DNA from: Pilaira anomala
Taxonomy: Eukaryota; Mucoromycota; Mucoromycetes; Mucorales; Mucoraceae
Reading direction: 5' to 3'
NCBI GenBank assembly: GCA_025716855.1
Contig: JAIXMQ010000012.1
Span: 310,001-374,000, forward strand
Length of the DNA: 64,000 nt
Shown here: positions 23,748 to 37,858 of the stretch, piece by piece
Layout of the letters: each line of letters starts with the position of its first letter
How positions within the stretch are numbered: position 1 is the first letter of the stretch
Program-made: the position numbers and the translations under genes
The notes under the pieces: generated by a model
What the model was told of the DNA's origin: nothing
The model's database searches: none
Seen by the model: only the letters and a program-made list of their open reading frames with translations

Positions 23748-26503
23748 TCAAGCATTCGAAATGACGAACTCACTCGAGTATCCTTGATGTGGTGTCAATT
23801 TTCTATTAAAAGTGAAACAAAGGGGGGTGTGAATATAAAATTTCCTTTTCAAAAAAATAAAAAAGAGAGACTTACTTGCTAAATGGAGCAATACTATTTC
23901 CTGTATAGCCCAACCTATAGACTCCCGGTTCAACATCTTGAGAAACATGCCATTCAACTGTCGCCTCCGACATACCTAAAAGCTGACGTTTATATTTCCA
24001 AATAAATCTATATACACACACAAAAAAAAAAAAATTTTTTTTTTAAACCATCTTGTATACATACACTCACACTTTTTTTATATATATACCTTGTATCATA
24101 ATCATTATCCGTACGAATAATTTTCCACTGATCCTTCGCCACCTTTTTCTCTACCGTCAGAAACGACCTGTTCAACATGGGATCATTTCTTGGATTCGCT
24201 GCAACAAACAATGCAGACACAACAATCGCTCTATCGACTTCTTTTCGATAATGATCCGAGACGTCTCTCAACACATCGCCAAAAGATCGAAACAGATGCG
24301 CTTGATCCGATCGATACAGTGGTGTGAAATTAAATGATTTCTTGGTATAATCCGGTAATTCTTCGGAGACGATCGAATGGTTATTTGGATTCGCCATCAT
24401 AAACACAAGTTCTTCAAATGCTTGAATATACGCTTGTAATGTATAAGGTCCATAAGGTGTCTATAAACAAGATTTCAGTTTTTTTTTTTTTTTTAAAAAA
24501 AAAACAATTTTTTTTTTTTTTGTTTCGTACCGATGCTCCTTCATATCTTTGATTTTGATATTCTTCAAACGTTGTACAATAAGACTAGATACCAAACAAA
24601 CAATTCAATTTTATTGTGAAAAAAAAAAGAGAGATGCGTGTAACACTTACTGCATAACCATTTGCAGGTCCAGCATGGATGACCACTGTATCTTTATTTC
24701 CTAACTGATTCACAATCAAAGCCTTTTGAATGGCCTTTCGAAGTCTTCTTCCACTCATCGTAGTGAATTCGGACGGGACTGCATAGATAAATACATTTCC
24801 TAACCGAAATAACTGAATATCAATGATCTCTGGCTGCCATGCATGAAAAGAGGACATCTCGCCTGTATCCAATAAGATCGGTTTAGGTGCTTGACATCTG
24901 GTTTGGTTTAGGCTTGGCTTCTGTACCACGTTCTTGATCATGTCCCAAATAAATGTTCCTTTGGTTGTGTTTTGGTAGAATCCATGTAATGCGGGTCCAT
25001 CCGTTGTACCAGCAGCTAATAATAATTTATAAGGATGAGAATTACATTTTATATGTGGGGTGGGGGGGGGGGGTTTTTTCATCTTTTACCAAATGCATAA
25101 CCCTAAAAATGAAATGGATAAGTATACAAATATATATCTATATTTTAAATAAGCATCAAATTTTTTTTTACCATAGCAGGAGCACAAAGTTTAATTTTTT
25201 CTCCATGTTCATTCATCACAACAGCTTTGGTGATATCCCAATACCTCTGCACATAATCTACAGGCCCACTTACTTCAGTAGATGACCCCTTATATAATTC
25301 CAATGCCTTGAATGCTTGATTTTCACCAATGATACGATTTGATTCTATACCCCCACTTTTCCAACCCGGCCCTCTATTTTTTTTTTAATTACTTTTATTT
25401 TATCTTTTTTACATTTAATTTTTTTTTTTTACCTGCCATTACAAGTACTACCTCTAGGACATTTTAAATCTCGAGTACCATCACAAGGTAAATCCGTACC
25501 AGTACAATACGCACCGATTGTATTCGGGCTCACATCGCCTTCATTACTCTGACTAAATGCAGCCACAAAATTTCCGTCGTCCAAAGGATGATCTTCATTC
25601 ATGATCTTCTCCACAAGATAAGCTGCATATCCTTTATTATCTCCATTGATAAGTCGATTTGTACTATTCACTGATACCCCATGCACAGGAAACCTTTAAA
25701 TTAAAAAAAAAAAGAGGTGAATGGATAGTTTTTTTTTTTTTTTTTGCTTAAAAAAGTGTTCATTACCAACTCACGCATCCAAGATCATGACCTTTTGAAT
25801 TTTTAAAACTAAGTAAAGTCATGATTTTATCTACATTATGCTGATACAATGACCTTTCTTTAAATGGATTTAATAAATACGCTTGAGGAGATCGATTTAT
25901 ATTGGTGTTTAATAATTCTCCCTCTGATATCCCAACTGATCCTTCTTCTAAACGATCATGTGCTTGCATGATGGATTGGACTATACCTTGCACCATCGGT
26001 CTTGCAGTTTCTTCAATCCAACCCAACACCGATATTTCATATAAAGCTTTTATTTAAAAAAAAATAGGAGAGAGTGGTTTTTTTAAAAAAAAAAAAGAAA
26101 AATTTCGAGTGATCATAAAAAAAAAAAACTTACTGTATTGTAAATATCCTCCCATACCACTATGAGAATGTGTACTTGAAATCATTACATTTCTTTCTGT
26201 ATACATTTCTTTTCCATACAAACTTTGTAACTCTTCAATCACTCGTTTCTTAATGATATCTCCCATCGATTGTGTATCTGTATTCACATACACAATACGT
26301 TGATTTGTATCGCTATCCACAATGATAAATGACCTGGCCCAAAGTCTTTGAAGAATCCCTTGCCCCGTTTGGCCAAGTTCGGCGTATCCCATCATCATCA
26401 CTTGCGTTACTGGTCCCGTAATATCGGATATACCGGTGCCTAGACGGTATCCGGAAATACTACTAAGAAACAAGAGTAGTAAAAAGATAAAAATGGTTGT
26501 CAT
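23748..26503 (-). CDS. Neutral ceramidase, ten exons, one frameshift
   Basis: Exons (minus) are 26134..26503, 25767..26046, 25433..25693, 25172..25374, 25090..25102 (13-nt micro-exon), 24651..25015, 24531..24584, 24090..24460, 23876..24007 and 23748..23802, for about 700 residues, normal for the family. A signal peptide (residues 1-18) is followed by the family start GISDITGPVTQVMMMGYAE, the zinc-ligand segment STHSHSGMGG, the catalytic-Ser loop NEGDVSPN and the late motif ANPRNDP. It hydrolyses ceramide to sphingosine and fatty acid at the cell surface or in secretory organelles. Exon 4 has five A where conserved sequence needs four (plus-strand T run 25320-25324); as written the frame breaks there. 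All other phases close, so a sequencing error or a very recent mutation is likely. Confidence 0.93.
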
Positions 26504-27102
26504 CTAAAAGAAAGAAAGTGTTTAAAGGGAAAAAAAAAAAAAGAAAAAAGAAGAAAAATAACTAGTTTGAAAGTGGAAATTGTTTAAATGGTTGTGGCTG
26601 CTAATAATAATTTATTTTTCCGTATGTAATAACTTGAACTATACTCGTGATGGAAAAATGAAGCTAAAACTATTTAATTATAAAAAAAAAAAAAAAGGTT
26701 CAATTGAGCGGTAAAAAAAAAAAAAAAAAAAATGATGATTGCATTGACTCCTTTAAAAGATAAAGTCTTTTTTTTTTTCATGCAGATCTTTTTAGTGTAG
26801 TAAAAAAAAATCCGGACCGGATGAATCATGAGGAATGACAGAATGTGGAAGAGGGAAGCTTTCTAAAAAAAAAAAAAAATGCCATGTGTTTGATCGTGTT
26901 ACCGTTATTATATAATACCTGTTTTAAGTTTTTTATGTGTTTATTTTACAATGCGTGGTGGGAATATGTATAATTAATTATTTAAAAGAGAGAGAGAGAG
27001 AGATTTAAATTTACAAAAAAAGAGAGAAAGGACTTGACTGTACACAAAATTGAGGTTTTTTTTTTTTTTTTTTATAAAAAAAATTAATATTTGCAAATCT
27101 TT
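26504..27102. other. Intergenic, no gene seen
   Basis: 600 bp between the ceramidase start and the end of the SAM/HMG gene. It holds A runs and (GA)n near 26988. Expected to contain the ceramidase promoter. Confidence 0.5.
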
Positions 27103-29102
27103 TTAAGTTGCTGCAGTTTTGTCACTAAAAGGCAATCGATGATAGTTAGATTCAACCATACTATCATTGACAAAAGGAGGTGCATTCTGTTGAGGAGAAT
27201 AACATTCACCACCATTATTATCTTCTTCCATTTCCTGACGAGACAATTGACGTGTCGTACTTGAATCTTCTGAAGACGCATTCCCATGCTGATGATGATG
27301 ATGATGATTAGGTGCATTTCTTACCACGGAACTATTTTCATCACTACTCGCTCCTTTGTTATGGTGAGGTGGATTGTTTTTGAGATGCACTTTATAAATA
27401 TCGGATGATCCGCTTGAACTTGAACTACGTGGGTTATCTTGATCCGTTGAATGTGAAGAACCTAAACTAGCATCACTTCTTCGTGTTTTAATATTGGTTT
27501 CTGCATTAGAGCTACTATCGGCCATACTACCACTAATATAAATAATAGAGATGGTGTAATTTAAATATAAGAGTGATTTTCTTTTTTTTTGATAGATTGT
27601 GTACAGTCCAATAGTAGGCACTATTCTTTAATTATATACATATTTTTTTGTTTACATACCTGCTAGGTGATTCTCGTTTCGCTTTTTTACGTAATCTTGC
27701 AATCTTTCTATTTGTAGCATCTTGTTCCGATTTGAAATTGTTCAAGTAAGTTTGATAGTTCTGCAATAAAATAAAAGTCAGTCAAACAAAATAAATGAGA
27801 TGTTTTGGCTGTATTTTACCTTGTATTCATTGGTTTGTCGATAGGCATTCAAGGCATCAATGTATTGATCTTTTGCACGCATCGCTGTACGTTCATACTG
27901 ATGTTTCAAATTGATACCTAAATTCTTCCATTGATCTCCTACCAATTTAGCGATTTCCACAAAAGACATATTATGATCTTTCAATTGAGCACGAGCATCA
28001 TTTGAAAACATGATGTAAGCTGAAGGAGGTTTAATTGGAGCATTTTTATCGGGTTTAGGATGTCTCCTATACTTTCTTTTAATTGGTGTTTCCATGTTAC
28101 CATCGGCATCGGCATCATCTTCATCATCTTCATCGTCATCGTTACTAGAGAACGAAGATCGTGAGTTTTCTGCAAGTACCATATTTTTATTACTGTGGTT
28201 GTTGTTGGATGTATCATCATTTGACGAAGCTTGTTCGGATGAAGGTGGGTCCAAGATCATTAATTCATGATGGGTATTATTCGTTCCTCTTCCTCCTCCT
28301 CCTCCTCCACTCATATATTGACTACTGTTGGATGAATCGTATTTGGGTTGTGTAGAACTCGTTCGACGTGGTGAGCCCATAGATCCATATCCACTATTCG
28401 TATAAGCGGATCCTTCACTACTATTATTATCAATCGATTCTAAGTACAAAAAGGAAAAAAAAAAAAGAATGAATTTTTTTTTGGTTCTTCTAAACAAACT
28501 GAATCTAGACTTACTACTAGTACGTCCTAAATTGGAACACGATTGAATAGGTGTAAAAGCAGAAGGATTCTTAGTGTTAGAATTAGCAGCAGTATTAGCA
28601 GCAACAGCAGCAGCAGTAGCAGCTGTTGTTGTAGTAGTAGTGTTGGTGGTATTTATCATAGGTGAGGCAACAACGAGTAATGGTTGTGTCTTTGGTATAC
28701 CATTTAATGTAGCTATTCCTCTTTGAATAACCTAGTGTATGTGATGTCAGTTCAACGCTAAAAAAAAAAAAAAATATATTAGGCTTTTTTTAGTATTACC
28801 CTTCGATGACCTCGCTTCACATTTAATGCAATTAGATCCTCCTCCGTAATCTCTCTAATCTAAGCAATTGATTGGAAGGAAGGAAAGAGAATAAATACGG
28901 AGTTTTAATTGTTTTTTTTTTTTTTCAGTTGAGTAATACTTACGGCAGACAATGATTCAAAGCCTTCCTCGATGAAAGCAGGAATATATTGTTGTAAATT
29001 CAATTCTTTTAAAAAACCATGAACATCTACCAAGTCTTTATAAGTAAATCGGGTGCTTTTTTCTTTTGATTTTGTGGCTGTGTTTGTTGAATATGAATCC
29101 AT
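27103..29102 (-). CDS. SAM-domain plus HMG-box transcription factor
   Basis: Exons 28944..29102, 28800..28859, 28515..28731, 27820..28439, 27660..27760 and 27103..27532, 528 residues, all phases consistent. Residues ~20-95 form a sterile alpha motif (VHGFLKELNLQQYIPAFIEE, then TEEDLIALNVKRGHRR and VIQRGIATL), a protein-interaction module. After a Thr/Ala/Asn-rich low-complexity stretch and an acidic patch (DDDEDDEDDADAD) comes an HMG box: PIKPPSAYIMFSND, VEIAKLVGDQWKNL, then the third helix with AYRQTNEYK. A basic RLRKKAKRE segment follows and the tail is Ser/Asn/His-rich. It is therefore a nuclear DNA-bending regulator. I infer similarity to basal fungal SAM-HMG proteins; targets are unknown. 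The ATG at 29102 is the first Met of the open frame. Confidence 0.9.
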
Positions 29103-29600
29103 AATTTCATAAGATTCTATAATGTAATCAATAAAGGAGACAAAAAAAAAGAACAAACAAAAAAAGGAAATAAAAAGGAAAGATCGATGCAAAAAAAAAA
29201 AGAAAAAGAAAAAGAGTATGGTTAATTTTAATACATTTCTATTGTTTTATTCCTATTTACAATTAACTAGCTTTTCAAATAAATAATTTTGTGGTAATAG
29301 TAATAATAAGAAAAGAAGAAGAAAAAGAAAAGAAAAGAAAAAAAAAAAAAGAACAATTTAAAAAGAGAAAAAAAAAAAAAGACGATTTAGTAAGCGTCGT
29401 TATATTAAAAAGAACTCGGAATTTTTTAAAGTTTTATCCTTGTATTCCAAGAAAGAAGTTTCCTAATAAAGTAATAGAAGCACCCAGTTAATTTCGAGAA
29501 AGTTCGAGGTCATTAAAATAGAATGTAAAAATAAACTTATGTCATTGTTTGTTTTAAAATAAAATGTAATGTGTCATTTGATCAATATTATAAATTTTAT
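29103..29600. other. Short intergenic, no gene seen
   Basis: AT-rich spacer holding the SAM/HMG promoter on the left and the 3' flank of the DDX41 gene on the right. A/G-rich stretch 29305-29385. Confidence 0.5.
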
Positions 29601-32174
<2,574 letters not shown>

Positions 32175-32267
32175 ACTCGTCTATGAACAAGGAAGAACAA
32201 AAAGATAAACAATTGAAAAACTTTTTTTTTTTTTTAAAGCAAAAAAAAAAAAAAATATATATATATA

Positions 32268-32303
32268 TACTGTATTTTCACGGGTTATTGGGAAAAAGTG
32301 ATT
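32268..32303 (+). repeat. Left TIR and TA target duplication of the Fanzor element
   Basis: TA at 32268-32269, then the terminal repeat from 32270. It matches the reverse complement of 35292-35324 with one mismatch (G versus A at the second base of the GGG/GAG triplet after GGGTTATT). Directly left is a (TA)n microsatellite. Confidence 0.9.
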
Positions 32304-32950
32304 GGATTTTTGGGGAAATTAAACGCAGTTATTGAGAAAAAATGACTGGTATTTTTTGGGAAAGTTTATATTTTATTAATTAAATTGAGAAAATTTGATT
32401 ATCAAAGTTTTCCTTCCGTAGCTAAACAGCGTTCAAAAAATGAAACAGAATGTCTAATCCAACCTTGGCATGCCCTTAAAATTCTAGGAGTTAATTTGTC
32501 CCCGCTGTCAAAGGCTTCTCTCTTCACGCCAATAACTGGTGTAAGTACTGAAATGTTGTGATTACTTGCCACTGAGAAATCACCAAGATTTAAACTTAAA
32601 CTAGATGTATTTTTTTATAAATATGGTCCAACTAGAATTGAGTCAGCTTAAAAGATACATAGAAAAATAGATAATAAATTTACCACTAAAGGTTGGGCAC
32701 CAATACGTAAAATAATAATAAAATAAAAATAAAAATAGAAAAGCCTACAGATGAGAAAGATAGTAAAAGGATACTTCCTCTTAATATCTTAAAGGGAAAA
32801 GTGTATCAAGAGTAACGAAAACAGGTAGTCACGCATCAGTACTAGACAACAATCCGCAGTAGCTGATTTATTTATATTGATTCAAAAAAACAAAACTCTT
32901 TTCTTTCTTTTCTTTATAAGTAGCCAAAGAATTTTTCGATATAAATTAAA

Positions 32951-35135
32951 ATGTTATCTCCTTGTAAGGGAGAAAGTCATAAAGAAGAAGCTCAGAATGT
33001 AAATGTTATACAAACGCGGTTTTATTTTTGTATTTAACGCTTTTTTTAGCATAAAGAACTTCAAATTATCACTGTAAAATCTTCTGTCAAAGGAATAGGA
33101 TGGAAAGACGAGTATGTTGATACGCTCAAGAAGTTAGTATACGATGTAAATATCATTGTTACACATACCTTTTCTTTGATAAAGTATATCTTTATTCATG
33201 AATTGAACACGAATGAAAACTTTGAACTTGAAGAATTTGCTACGCGGGGCTTCTATAGAGAAGTTTTTCTATCGCTTCTAGATTACAAACGTCGAGATGG
33301 TAGTACAGGTGGTAAATCAAAATTGTCTGAAACAGTTAACAAGTTCAGAAGGATTATCGAAAAGCATTTCGAATCTTATAAAGAATGCTCATCATATGTA
33401 CCCATCAAGCTTTCTAATGCTCAACAAATTGCTACTTACGAATCTATAAAAATTGAAACTGCCTTTGACAACAATCTTATACTGCAATTTGGTAATCAGT
33501 TAAGAAGATTTATTAATACCGTACTTCAAAAAAAAGAGCGTATATCTCAGCTGAAAACTGATTTAACGAATAAACACTGTTCCGATGCTGAGATCAAAGC
33601 CTCAATCAAAACTAACGTAATAGAGCCAATTACGCAAGTCAAACTCGCTATATCGACTAAAGATATTAACAAAATGCCCAAAGGTTTTATTGGTGATAAA
33701 AAAGTTCTTGGTTATATAAACGATCTGTTCTCATCCTATGATAGTTCTTATAAATTCAAGAAAGGCTCTATATACTATGACGTCAAAGCAAGTCCCAGAA
33801 AGCATCTACTTGCATATTTCAAGCTTGCTAATTTATGTGAATCTTGTAAGATTAAATCTTTTCAATGCTTTCCGACAAGAAAAAAGTTTATACCCTGCCA
33901 CATAACAATTGATACGAAAATTTTAAATAATCATATATTAAAAAATACCAATCAAGGCAAATTAGACAAGCAGAGATTATGGGACCAAGTTATAAATATG
34001 TCTACTAAAGCCGTCAAACCACAGGGCAAAGCTAAATCTATACAATTTAGAGGTACTATTATGACGGATGGTATCGCTGTTTCTGTAATAAAACAGAATG
34101 AAGATACTAGCAAAGGTAACTGTAGTAAAAGCACTTTGTCTAAAACTGTTGATGAAAATATCGATTATTTGGAGAAGCTATCTTTACAAGAACATGTATC
34201 AACTGTAGGAAAATGCGTTATGATAGATCCTGGTCGGAGAGACTTATTGTATTGTATGAGTGAAAATAGCGAAAAAGACAAAAAATTGGTATATCGCTAC
34301 ACTAGAAACCAGAAAGCAGTCGAAACAAAATCTACCAAGTTTAGGAAGCTTCGTCAAAAGTATAAACCCGAGCATGTTAAAGAAGCCGAAGAAAAGTTAA
34401 GTCTGCATGCTGCTTCCACTGTTGATATAAATAAGTACAAAAATTATATCAGAGCTAGAGCCGGAGTTAGTCAGGATTTATATCAATATTATTCAAGCGA
34501 AGATAAGAAGAAAGAAGAACGTCCTGAAAATACACTTCCTTTTCGAAAGCTTAAATTATCTTCATATATAAACCAAGTACAGGCAGACAAAAGACTAGCA
34601 AGTAATTTAAGAAGAAAATTCGGAAAAGATAGCGTACTAGTTTTCGGAGACTGGTCTGGTGCTCATACTAAATTTCATGAACCAATTCGAGGTAAAGGAA
34701 CTAGAAGAATGTTGAAAAAAGAGGGGTTTCAGGTGTACCTCCTTAACGAATACAAGACTTCTAGTGTCTGCCCCACTTGTACTAGCTCATCGTTAGAGAC
34801 TTTTAAAAAATGCAAGAACCCCAGACCGTACCAACGGAGCAAAAACCCTATAGTTAACTGCCACGGACTCTTAAGGTAGGTCTTTTTTTAAACATCATAT
34901 AGACTTTTTATACAAGCTCTAAACTTTTATTTTCAGATGCACAAATCAACAATGTTTAGAGTCAGTGAGCAATAATAATGGTAATAACTTCCGTGTCTGG
35001 AACAGGGATTTGGCTGCGGTTTTAAACTTTGCGACAATTGTAAAGCAGTTAAGAAAAACTATGACCCGTCCCGATGTCTTTAAGAGAAAAAACTTTGAAG
35101 ACAGTTCTGCCAAAAAAAAGACTCGTTTACAGTAA
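32951..35135 (+). CDS. Fanzor RNA-guided endonuclease (eukaryotic TnpB homologue)
   Basis: Exons 32951..32998, 33050..34875 and 34937..35135 encode 690 residues, in the size range of the longer Fanzor class. The C-terminal half carries the split RuvC nuclease: D409 in MIDPGRRDLL (RuvC-I), a GDWSGAHTKF block and E583 in LLNEYKTSS (the rearranged catalytic Glu position described for Fanzors), and D649 in WNRDLAAVLNF (RuvC-III). Between the last two lies a zinc ribbon C590-x2-C593 ... C626-x4-C631; its second half is made only after splicing of the last intron. The N-terminal ~380 residues are Lys-rich and would bind guide RNA and target DNA. The frame has no internal stop and all catalytic residues are present, so it may be active. 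Family biochemistry is known from other Fanzors; activity here is inference. Confidence 0.92.
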
Positions 35136-35324
35136 TTTTCCTTCCGAGTTAACGCTCAGGATACACAAGATACTGTCTAACAGGTATTAAATATATATTT
35201 TTTTTTTTCATACCAAAAATAATAGCTAATATTTTCCAAAAAATTCACTCAATTCATTCCAAAAACTCACTTAATTCATCCTAAAAATTCGCTCACTTTT
35301 TCTCAATAACCCGTGAAAATACAG
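35136..35324 (+). ncRNA. Candidate guide (omega/f) RNA region of the Fanzor element
   Basis: In TnpB and Fanzor elements the guide RNA typically spans the 3' end of the nuclease ORF to the right element end, and the spacer is the flanking host DNA. Here 189 bp separate the stop codon and the right end, made up of three ~25-bp direct repeats plus the right TIR. No fold was computed; the call rests on position alone. Confidence 0.35.
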
Positions 35325-35326
35325 TA
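35292..35326 (-). repeat. Right TIR and TA target duplication of the Fanzor element
   Basis: Ends CCCGTGAAAATACAG followed by TA (35325-35326). It is the reverse complement of the left end. Confidence 0.9.
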
Positions 35327-35713
35327 TGTCGTATTCAGTGACCGCTTATAAAGAGAGAAAGAAAAGGTTGAAAGAGTATACAACTTCCTCTCCATATCAT
35401 ATTATCAAACCGCTCGCGTGTTTTACTTGTAAAATATATTTGTTTATTGGGAAGCTTGTAATAGAACAATTGCTTTTTAAACGAGCTCTTTTTTTTTTTA
35501 CGTCTACTATGTTTGAATAAAAGGCTCTAGGTTTTTCATACAAAAACTTTAGTTTATAAAAATCAATCTTAGAAGTCTATATCTCCCTGTAGTAGCTGAA
35601 GCAATTATGTACGCTATGCAACTGAATTGCAAGTGTAGCCGTTAAACCATACACTATATTAGCCAAGGCCCTTTTTTTTTTATATACAGCGGGGTAAAAA
35701 AAAAAAATGTTCA
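35327..35713. other. Spacer between two mobile/repeat elements, no gene seen
   Basis: About 390 bp of AT-rich DNA; the 64-codon frame at 35326-35520 shows no motif. Confidence 0.5.
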
Positions 35714-37102
35714 AGCCAATCAAATCATCTAAAAAAGCAAAAAAAAAACTACAGTGATTTCTAGCCCTGGAAATCTCTTTTGTCAAAGTAAAGTCCTTCA
35801 ATATTAACTATTTTATTATACAATACTATATCCAAAAAATGCCAAATTTAGATGGGCAGATGATTGTATATAAAGATATATATTTTTATATGTGAAAAAT
35901 ATACTTTCTCTAACAAAAACTGTTTTCCTTACATGCACTACAAATGGAGAGTGCATGTAGTACGGTCTACATACACCTCGTTTTTCGGTCCCAGAAATCA
36001 AAATTTTGACAAAAAATACCTTCTTGTCAAAGTAAGGTCCCTCTAAATCAGCTATTTTATTAAACAATATGATATACAGAAAGTGCAGAATTTGGAGGCA
36101 CATCTTTCTATATGATTTGATTTATATTATTGGAAGCAGAAAATATACTTGCCCTAACAAAAACTGTAAACCGTTTTATCACAATAACCATTAATATTTG
36201 TAATTATATTATTTTGATTTTTACATCATTCGAAAGAGTACAAAATTCTGTATTTACTGTTAAAAGACCAAGCGTCAAAATCTTTTTTATGTAAAAATAT
36301 ATCTACCTTTCTGATTTTTGAAAAAATTCATAGGGGGGGACTAGCAAATTTTTCTAAAAAATGGAATTTTTTTCACAGCTTAAAAAAAATTAAAAATTAG
36401 AAATGCAGATATATCTTTGTATTTAAATGGTTTTAAAGTTAGATTTTTATTGATGTCTAAGGTAGAATTTGACGCTCTTTCGAATGATGTAAAAATCAAA
36501 GTAACATAATTATAAAGTTTAATAGTCATTGCGAGAAAGCACATCTTCTATTAGAGCATGTATATTTTTTATATATAAGATCATAAATCTAAATGCATAG
36601 AAATCTTAGTTTTTAAATTCTACATCTTTGGAATATAACATTGTCTAACAAAATATGTCTGTATCCTGATTTGGTTTTTTTCCTGTTTTTGGACCTAAAA
36701 ATTGAGATTTGGGTTCAAAATTCTTTCTTTTCAAATTAAAGTCTTTTATTTCACGTATTCTATTATACAATATAATATACAGTCGATGCAGAATTTGAAG
36801 GCGCATATTTATATTGATTTAGAATTATTATTTTTTATGTAGAAAATATACTTGCCCTAACAAAAACTGTATACCGTTTTCTCATAATATTTATAAATAT
36901 TTATTACTATTTTACTTTGATTTTTACATCATCGAAAAGAGCGTAAAATTCTACATATGTCGTAAAAAAACCAAACTTGAAAACCTTTTCAATTTTAAGA
37001 TGTATACATATTTCTAATTTTCAAAAAAAATCAAAGGGGGGGACCTGCTGATTTTTACCTAAAAATTCACTTTTTCCCCTTTTTCCGATGATTTGATTGG
37101 CT
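35714..37102 (+). repeat. Dispersed non-coding repeat, copy B, with terminal inverted repeats
   Basis: Starts AGCCAATCAAATCATC and ends with the exact reverse complement GATGATTTGATTGGCT. From about 35779 the interior matches 4596-5921 throughout. No ORF of note is shared, so conservation is not from a protein. Multiple internal inverted arms (for example around 36224-36239 versus 36475-36490) could fold into long hairpins. It could be a non-autonomous DNA element (MITE-like, unusually large); no target duplication was evident. Confidence 0.8.
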
Positions 37103-37812
37103 CAATTTTTTTTTTTCGCTACAACAAAAAAATCATGTCTATAGTATTTCATTTCTCTTTATCAAGAGACTAATGAAGGTCAGTAAACAGATAAGGTGTT
37201 ACAGTAACCTTGATATTGTAATTTAATTGTACTTTCAAAACGTTATTTTTTCTTTTAAAAAAAAAACTAGATGATATAGAAAAAAAAAAGGGGTGGATGA
37301 TGAAAAGCTTCCTGTATTAGAGGAAATCAAAGTTGATGGTGTTTAATGGCTCTTTTTTTTATTTTAAGGGTAGTAAATTAGCTTTACTTTTACTTTCGAT
37401 GTATACATATCTAGCATGAAACTCTTCATTAATTACTTCAGCCTCCTCTTGGATAGGTAAACAACTAAACTAACAATCTTTTTTTTTTTATTAAGCAAGT
37501 TCTATTTCTCTAAAAATAAATAGCTTTTTTGGAAAAAATATGAACCACTTTTTGAACGAATAATGATGTATTTTGCAATAAATAGTGACGGATCTTGGGA
37601 AGATTATGATACTCATTGGTAAATCTTATTTACTTGGACAGAAAAAACAGTCCGTGACTTTTTCATGACTCTCATGCAAAAAAAAAACTATATAAAGGTG
37701 TCTTTTTTTCTCTCTTTTTTTTTCTCTTCCTCCAAAAAAAATGAAAAAAGGTAAGCGGTAAAAGAGGGTAAAGAAAAAAAAGGTAAAAAGAGAGTAAAAA
37801 AAAAAAAAAGAA

Positions 37813-37844
<32 letters not shown>

Positions 37845-37858
37845 AAAAAAAAAAAAAA
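37103..37858. other. Spacer, no intact gene seen
   Basis: AT-rich DNA; a minus-strand open stretch near 37370-37470 reads with balanced composition but has no start or motif. It ends in a ~65-bp near-pure A tract (37796-37858). Confidence 0.5.

Larger units (their letters stand above)
32270..35324 (+). mobile_element. Fanzor transposon with TIRs and TA duplication
   Basis: The left end begins CTGTATTTTCACGGGTTATT and the right end is its reverse complement; over the first ~32 bp the arms differ at one base. TA dinucleotides flank both ends (32268-32269 and 35325-35326), fitting a target duplication. Subterminal direct repeats occur inside each end: two ~40-bp units on the left (32283-32322, 32327-32367) and three ~25-bp units on the right (35236-35297). 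The only gene inside is the Fanzor nuclease; there is no DDE or tyrosine transposase frame, so mobility probably needs a transposase in trans. The insertion sits 95 bp upstream of the DDX41 start codon, in a (TA)n run. Confidence 0.9.

Noticed and set aside
37490..37625. Possible exon (reading WKKYEPLFERIMMYFAINSD) with splice-like borders
   Set aside because: The upstream candidate exon joins only in a phase that hits a stop after 27 codons; the preferred frame cannot be reached.
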